Shown here in pieces: positions 59,913 to 64,000 of a DNA stretch of 64,000 bases (positions are counted from its first letter, which is position 1; every line of letters starts with the position of its first letter). The notes below the pieces were generated by a model. The model was not told the origin of the DNA. It saw nothing but the letters and a program-made list of their open reading frames with translations, and did no database searches. A program made the translations under genes and the position numbers. The DNA comes from Burkholderia sp. BCC1644 (lineage in GTDB: Bacteria > Pseudomonadota > Gammaproteobacteria > Burkholderiales > Burkholderiaceae), in the NCBI RefSeq assembly GCF_902833225.1, contig NZ_CADFEI010000014.1, forward strand, positions 124,001 to 188,000. Direction: 5' to 3'.

Positions 59913-61259
59913 TTACAGAAACCACCGATACTCCCGCGCGCCGATCTCGTTGCGAAAATCCAGCTCCTCCTGCCGCTTGTTCTCGCAATACACCATCACG
60001 AACTCGCTGCCGAGCCCGTCGCGCACGGCCGCATGATCCTGCATCTCGGCGACGGCCGACAGCATCTCCTTCGGAAAATCGATCCCGCTGCCGCGATCCT
60101 CGTTGAGCGGCGCGATCGGCTCGAGCTTCGCGTCGAGCCCGTGCTCCATCCCGGTGAGAATCGCCGCAAGCACGAGATACGGGTTCGCGTCCGCACTCGC
60201 GAGCCGGTGCTCGATCCGCAGGTTGCGCGCGTCCGACTCGGGAATCCGGATGCACGCGTCGCGATCCTCGAAGCCCCAGCTTGCGCGGCTCGCCGCATTC
60301 ACCATCGATCCGTAACGCCGGAACGCATTGTGATTCGGCGCGAACACGGGCATGCAATGCGGCAGCAGTGCAAGGCATCCGGCCACCGCGTGCCGCAGCG
60401 GCCGCTGCCCGTCCGCCGCCAGCAGGTTGCGCCCGGCTTCGTCGTAGAGGCTCACGTGCACATGCATCCCGCTGCCCGGCGCATGCAGGTACGGCTTGCC
60501 CATGAAACTCGCACGATAGCCGTGCTGCAACGCGACGCCGCGCGTGCTGCGGCAGAACAGCGCCGACCAGTCGGCCGCGCGCAGCCCGTCGTCGCAATGG
60601 CCGAAGTTGATCTCGAACTGACCGGGCCCGAGCTCGGCCGTGATCACGGTCGCGTCGATCCCCTGCGCGCACGCGACGTCGACCATCTCGTGCAGCACGT
60701 CGGAGAAGCGCGACAGCCGCTCGATATGCATGTTCGGCTGATCGTCTCGATCGTCGGACAGGCGGTCGCGCGGATACTGCGGCATCCCTTCCGCGAGCTG
60801 CGCGGCGAACAGGTAGAACTCGAGCTCGAACGCGACGACCGGCCGGATGCCGCGCCGCGCGAGCCGCTTCAGCACGCGCGCGAGCACCTCGCGCGGCTCG
60901 AACTCGACCGGCGAATCGGTGCCGTCGGTCGTGATCAGCATCTGGCCGAGCGGCTGCTTCTCCCAGGTCACCGGCTTCAGCGTGCCGGGGATCAGCCGGC
61001 GCACGGCGTCCGGGTCGCCGTCGTTGAAGCAGTAGTCGCCGATCTTGTAGAGCCCGCCCTGCGTGCCGAGCAGGATGCAATTCTGCGGCAGCTTCAGCAG
61101 CGAGCCGGCCGCGACCTTTTCGAGCGCATCGATCGGGTAGCGCTTGCCGTAGAAGTGTCCGGGCAGGTCGAGGCAGATCAGGTCGACATAACGGATCTCG
61201 GGGTGCGCCTGCCGGAATGCGCGGACCTCATCGACCAGCGCGGGAACGACGTCAGCCAT
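59913..61259 (-). CDS. puuA: Glutamine-synthetase-family gamma-glutamylputrescine synthetase-like enzyme
   Basis: A 448-residue GS-type ligase. ATP/metal-site segments include VVAFELEFYLF, MHVHVSLYD, NHNAFRRYGSMVNAAS and RIEHRLASADANPY. The family name rests on these and on the cluster: a PuuR-like and a PuuB-like gene precede it on the same strand. PuuA joins glutamate to putrescine at the start of the Puu pathway. GS-like enzymes for other amines (ethanolamine, aromatic amines) cannot be excluded. Confidence 0.85.
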   Translation of the reverse strand: MADVVPALVDEVRAFRQAHPEIRYVDLICLDLPGHFYGKRYPIDALEKVAAGSLLKLPQNCILLGTQGGLYKIGDYCFNDGDPDAVRRLIPGTLKPVTWEKQPLGQMLITTDGTDSPVEFEPREVLARVLKRLARRGIRPVVAFELEFYLFAAQLAEGMPQYPRDRLSDDRDDQPNMHIERLSRFSDVLHEMVDVACAQGIDATVITAELGPGQFEINFGHCDDGLRAADWSALFCRSTRGVALQHGYRASFMGKPYLHAPGSGMHVHVSLYDEAGRNLLAADGQRPLRHAVAGCLALLPHCMPVFAPNHNAFRRYGSMVNAASRASWGFEDRDACIRIPESDARNLRIEHRLASADANPYLVLAAILTGMEHGLDAKLEPIAPLNEDRGSGIDFPKEMLSAVAEMQDHAAVRDGLGSEFVMVYCENKRQEELDFRNEIGAREYRWFL

Positions 61260-61412
61260 GTCTCATCCTTTCCATGTCTTGGTATGGCGGTGCCGCAATG
61301 CGGCGAACCGGATTCGTGCGGCACGCCTGACGACGCACACCGCATTTCACTCAGTACTGCAAACAGGCTGCGTGGCGCGCCGGCCTTCGGCACTGCGCGC
61401 CACGCCGACAAC

Positions 61413-61970
61413 TCAGGTGAATACCCAGATCACGCGCGTCGGCGCGTCGGTCAGGTTGGCGTAACGGAAGCGCTTGTGCGCGGGAAGCTGGAATGCATCG
61501 TTCGGGCCGAGCGTGACGGGCGTGTCGTCGCCGTCGACCCAGATCGTCAGCTCTCCTTCGAGAACGAAGCCGCCCTGCTCGTCGCTGTCGTCGACCGGCC
61601 GCTCGCCGCTGCTCGCGCCCGGCGCGAGATGGCTCTCGAGAATCGAGAAGCGCGCACGCATGTTCGGCGACACGAGGATGTCGGTAATGCCGGCCGCGTA
61701 ATACACGGTGCGCCGTTCGTCGGGCCGCGTGACCCACGGCACGCTGCGCGGCTTGCTCAGGCTGTAGAAATACGTGGTCGGCACGCCGAGCGCCTCGCCG
61801 ATCGCGGTGAGATCCGCGACCGTCGGGCGCGACAGCCCGCGCTCGACTTGCGACAGAAAGCCGACCGAGCGGCCGATCCGTTCGGCAAGATCGTTGAGCG
61901 TGACCTTGCGATGCTTGCGCAGGTCGCGGATCAGGATCGCCAGACTTTCTATCTCTTCCTGTTCGTTCAT
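61413..61970 (-). CDS. puuR: PuuR-like XRE/cupin repressor
   Basis: A 185-residue regulator: amino-terminal Cro/C1 HTH (VTLNDLAERIGRSVGFLSQV, about residues 23-42) and a carboxy-terminal cupin sensor (EQGGFVLEGELTIWVDGDDT). This HTH-cupin design matches PuuR, which represses putrescine breakdown genes. It sits between the puuB-like and puuA-like genes on the same strand, 16 bases after the puuB-like stop. Candidate operator upstream of puuB-like at 63288-63335. Confidence 0.87.
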   Translation of the reverse strand: MNEQEEIESLAILIRDLRKHRKVTLNDLAERIGRSVGFLSQVERGLSRPTVADLTAIGEALGVPTTYFYSLSKPRSVPWVTRPDERRTVYYAAGITDILVSPNMRARFSILESHLAPGASSGERPVDDSDEQGGFVLEGELTIWVDGDDTPVTLGPNDAFQLPAHKRFRYANLTDAPTRVIWVFT

Positions 61971-61986
61971 GACGGGTTCCGGTGGG

Positions 61987-63276
61987 TCAGACGGTATCGC
62001 GCAAACGGTACCAGGCCTTGCCGATCGCTTCCAGCGGCGCGGCGAGCCGGTCGCCGCCCGGGAAACGCGGATTGCGGATGCGCTGGTACTGCGCGAGCAG
62101 GCGTTCGTCGCCGAGCACGGCGTCGGCCACCGCGCGCGCGCCGGCGAGCGTCGGCAGCACGCCGTGCCCCGAAAAGCCCTGCAGCCAGAAGCGCTGCCCG
62201 TGGCGGCCGATGTCCGGCGTGCGGCGCATGCTGATGTCGATGTGTCCGCCCCACGCGTAGTCGAGCGGCACGCCGGCCAGCTGCGGGAACACGCGCTCGA
62301 GATGCGGTCGCGTCGCCGCCGCGATATCGGTGGGAATGCCGCCGAGGTACGTACAGCCGCCGCCGAACAGCAGACGGTTGTCGGGGCTCAGGCGAAAGTA
62401 GTCGGGCACGAACTGGTTGTCGATCACGCAACTGTTCTGCGGCAGTAGCGCCCGCGCGACGTCGGGCGCAAGCGGCGCGGTCGCGACCTGGTACGTGCCG
62501 ACCGGCAGCAGCCGGCGCGCGAGATCGCGATCGAGCCGGTCGACGTACGCGTTGCACGCCAGCACGAGCACGTCGGCACGCACTTCGCCGCGCGCCGTGC
62601 GCGCGACGTAGCCGCTGGCCGTCTCGCGGCAGTCGAGCACGCGGCTCTGTTCGAAGATGCGGCCGCCCGCGCGCTCGATCGTCTGCGCGAGGCCGAGCGC
62701 GAGCTTCAGCGGGTTCAGGTGGCCGGCCTCGGGATCGTGCAGTGCCGCGAGATAGCGCGTGCCGCCGATCCACTCGGGCATCTCGTCACGGCCGATCACG
62801 CGCAGCCGGTCGTAGCCCCAGCGCTCGGCCGCCTCGTCGCGCGCCTGCGCGAGCATCGCGACGCGGCGCGGCCGCACCGCGGCCCACAGGCTGCCCGGCC
62901 GGTAGTCGATGTCGAAACCGTGCCGCACCGGCAGTTCGCGCACTTCGGCCGCCGCCCAGCGCATGCTGTCCCACAGCAGGCGCGCGCCGTCGCGGCCAAG
63001 CGAATCCTCGAGCGGCTGCATGTCGCACGACCAGCCGAGCAGCGCCTGTCCGCCGTTGCGGCCCGACGCGGCCCATGCGACGCGGCTCGCTTCGAGCATG
63101 ACCACGCGCTTGCCGGCGAGCGCAAGGCGCAACGCCGTATGCAGCCCGCTGAAGCCCGCGCCGACAACGAGCACGTCGGCGTCGATGCGTTCGTCCAGTT
63201 CCGGACGATGCGGGATCGGCGCCGGGTAGGTGCCGGCGTAGTAGCTTGCGACGTGACGGTCGGACTGCACGAACAT
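61987..63276 (-). CDS. puuB: Gamma-glutamylputrescine oxidase-like FAD protein
   Basis: A 429-residue DAO-family oxidoreductase. FAD site DVLVVGAGFSGLHTALRLAL at about residues 32-51, and NGGQALLGWS and SGRNGG are typical of PuuB/ordL-type amine oxidases. PuuB oxidises gamma-glutamylputrescine. The GGGAG 5 bases before the ATG fixes the start; an ATG 12 codons earlier lies inside a palindrome and is unlikely. First gene of the Puu-like operon. Confidence 0.87.
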   Translation of the reverse strand: MFVQSDRHVASYYAGTYPAPIPHRPELDERIDADVLVVGAGFSGLHTALRLALAGKRVVMLEASRVAWAASGRNGGQALLGWSCDMQPLEDSLGRDGARLLWDSMRWAAAEVRELPVRHGFDIDYRPGSLWAAVRPRRVAMLAQARDEAAERWGYDRLRVIGRDEMPEWIGGTRYLAALHDPEAGHLNPLKLALGLAQTIERAGGRIFEQSRVLDCRETASGYVARTARGEVRADVLVLACNAYVDRLDRDLARRLLPVGTYQVATAPLAPDVARALLPQNSCVIDNQFVPDYFRLSPDNRLLFGGGCTYLGGIPTDIAAATRPHLERVFPQLAGVPLDYAWGGHIDISMRRTPDIGRHGQRFWLQGFSGHGVLPTLAGARAVADAVLGDERLLAQYQRIRNPRFPGGDRLAAPLEAIGKAWYRLRDTV

Positions 63277-63287
63277 GCGGACTCCCG

Positions 63288-63335
63288 TGAAATTTTCGCC
63301 ATGAAATTTCATGAAAAATTAGCACGGCAATTTCA
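63288..63335. promoter_or_regulatory. PuuR-like operator cluster
   Basis: ATGAAATTTCAT is a perfect 12-base palindrome (63301-63312), flanked by TGAAATTTT (63288-63296) and AATTTCA (63329-63335). The three TGAAATT half-sites resemble a repressor cluster upstream of the puuB-like gene. Confidence 0.6.
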
Positions 63336-63858
63336 CGCAGGCAAGCGTGTCAGAAATCCGGTCCGATGAACCGGCATGGCGCCCTGTTTCGGTGGTTTCG
63401 GCTCGCGGACGCGATGTCGGCCGCTATCCGAGCCAGGATCGATTGCGCCGGAGTCATCCGCATGAATGGCGGCCGTCCGTGCCGGAGATCGTTTGAGAAG
63501 CCGGGACGTGGGAAAGATGATCGGCCGATCCCGGTGTCGCGCGACGCCCTCGGTGGGCTCGAACGCAGGATCGGCGAAGGCAGGATCGGGCACGTCGATG
63601 CGGCGCACGTGCTCGTCCCGATCCGGGCCGCCACACTGGCGTATGCGGATTTCACACCGCGGATGCAACGGTGCCCGGCCGGCCGGCGCTCGCGGTGAAG
63701 CGGCGCATTCGACGCGGCTCGACGCCCCCTCGGGGATCGGGTGCTCGATGCGCGGCGCATCGGAGGCGGAACGACGGATCGACCGCCGGGCCGCCGCCAT
63801 CGCCGCTCATACCCGGCTGGTTACCCGGCGCCATCGGCACGCACCGGGAAACCAACGC
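63336..63858. other. Region without a supported gene
   Basis: About 520 bases. Open frames exist on both strands (for example 63366-63698 plus) but have no ribosome site and no recognisable family, and show the Arg/Pro/Gly bias of out-of-frame GC-rich DNA. I see nothing else in it. Confidence 0.5.
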
Positions 63859-64000
63859 TCAGTCGTTGTGCTTGTTGCGCTTCTTCTTGTGCTTGTTGCC
63901 GTGGTAGTGGTCGTTGGAACGGGAGTTGTTGCGCGACACGTGGCCGCCCAGCGCCGCGCCCGCGCCGCCGCCCACGGCTGCGCCGACGAGGCCGCCGGCC
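63859..64000 (-). CDS. Glycine-zipper protein, carboxy-terminal part (5' end off the window)
   Basis: The last 46 codons of a minus-strand gene: a Gly/Ala zipper (AGGLVGAAVGGGAGAALGGH) followed by a polar, His/Lys/Asn-rich tail (VSRNNSRSNDHYHGNKHKKK, ending NKHND) before TGA. Glycine-zipper proteins of this shape are usually small outer-membrane or periplasmic proteins. The signal peptide, if any, lies beyond the window. The His/Lys tail is unusual and could bind metal or nucleic acid; that is a guess. Confidence 0.8.
   Translation of the reverse strand, partial: AGGLVGAAVGGGAGAALGGHVSRNNSRSNDHYHGNKHKKKRNKHND

Noticed and set aside
63366..63698. 110-codon plus-strand frame near the right end
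   Set aside because: No ribosome site, no family, and composition resembles out-of-frame GC-rich DNA.
1..64000. Possible tRNA or rRNA genes, insertion sequences or integrase
   Set aside because: No cloverleaf, rRNA block, transposase motif or terminal inverted repeats with target duplication were recognised by eye; tRNAscan and IS searches would be decisive.

Overview
The window is high-GC, densely packed bacterial DNA. Protein families, codon use and gene content (Hrp2-type type III secretion, OprB porin, NadV/NadM, MocR and LysR regulators, DUF4142, DUF1653) point to Burkholderia, probably the B. cepacia complex and perhaps a secondary replicon. The genus call is inference from gene content; no rRNA or tRNA is present to confirm it. 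No insertion sequence, prophage, CRISPR array, integrase or plasmid origin was recognised.

Layout. (1) 1-12395, minus strand: most of one type III secretion system (T3SS) in the order sctV-sctS-sctC-sctD-small helical gene-sctI-sctJ-sctK-sctL-sctN-sctO-sctT-sctU, tightly overlapped. sctU runs off the left edge, and sctQ and sctR are not in view. From sctI to sctT the order matches the hrpB2-hrcJ-hrpB4-hrpB5-hrcN-hrpB7-hrcT order of Xanthomonas and Ralstonia. (2) 12652-14670: two divergent LuxR-type regulators beside the T3SS. (3) 14789-19650: an NRAMP-family transporter with an atypical metal site, divergent from a small membrane protein and an OprB porin. About 1 kb of leader DNA between them holds candidate Cys-containing leader peptides. 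(4) 19746-29881: lipoprotein trehalase, TetR, MFS exporter, YcaQ glycosylase, DUF1653, two GNATs, a ModA-like binding protein, a HAD phosphatase and DUF4142. (5) 29938-36373: lysR/lysA, a strong terminator, then an ABC amino-acid importer with a cystathionine beta-lyase-like enzyme, probably for cystine or sulfur amino acids. (6) 36450-42511: DUF3088, YafY-type regulator, VOC protein, EamA exporter divergent from a MocR regulator with a clear operator, and a LysR/NmrA pair. (7) 42565-45112: nadM-nadV, a two-step nicotinamide-to-NAD route.

(8) 47863-56386 is the most system-like region. On the minus strand lie DUF350, an SPFH/virion-core-like protein, a two-zinc-ribbon DUF4178 membrane protein, a 49-residue Gly/Ser-rich membrane peptide, an AdoMet decarboxylase and a small secreted protein. 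The last four reading frames are joined by 4-nt stop/start overlaps if the GTG start of the last is used. Divergent from them are a membrane-embedded spermidine-synthase-like protein and an overlapping FAD amine-oxidase-like lipoprotein, followed by a periplasmic amidase and an LprI-like protein. Together these suggest a polyamine-type modification or stress system at the envelope. (9) 57109-63276: GNAT, LysR, FAD monooxygenase and a puuA-puuR-puuB-like set for putrescine breakdown with a palindromic operator, so the right part of the window holds both polyamine-making and polyamine-breaking enzymes. The window ends inside a glycine-zipper protein gene.

Many convergent gene pairs are separated by perfect GC-rich hairpins. 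Starts were chosen from Shine-Dalgarno spacing where visible. All product names rest on reading motifs by eye; no database search was run.
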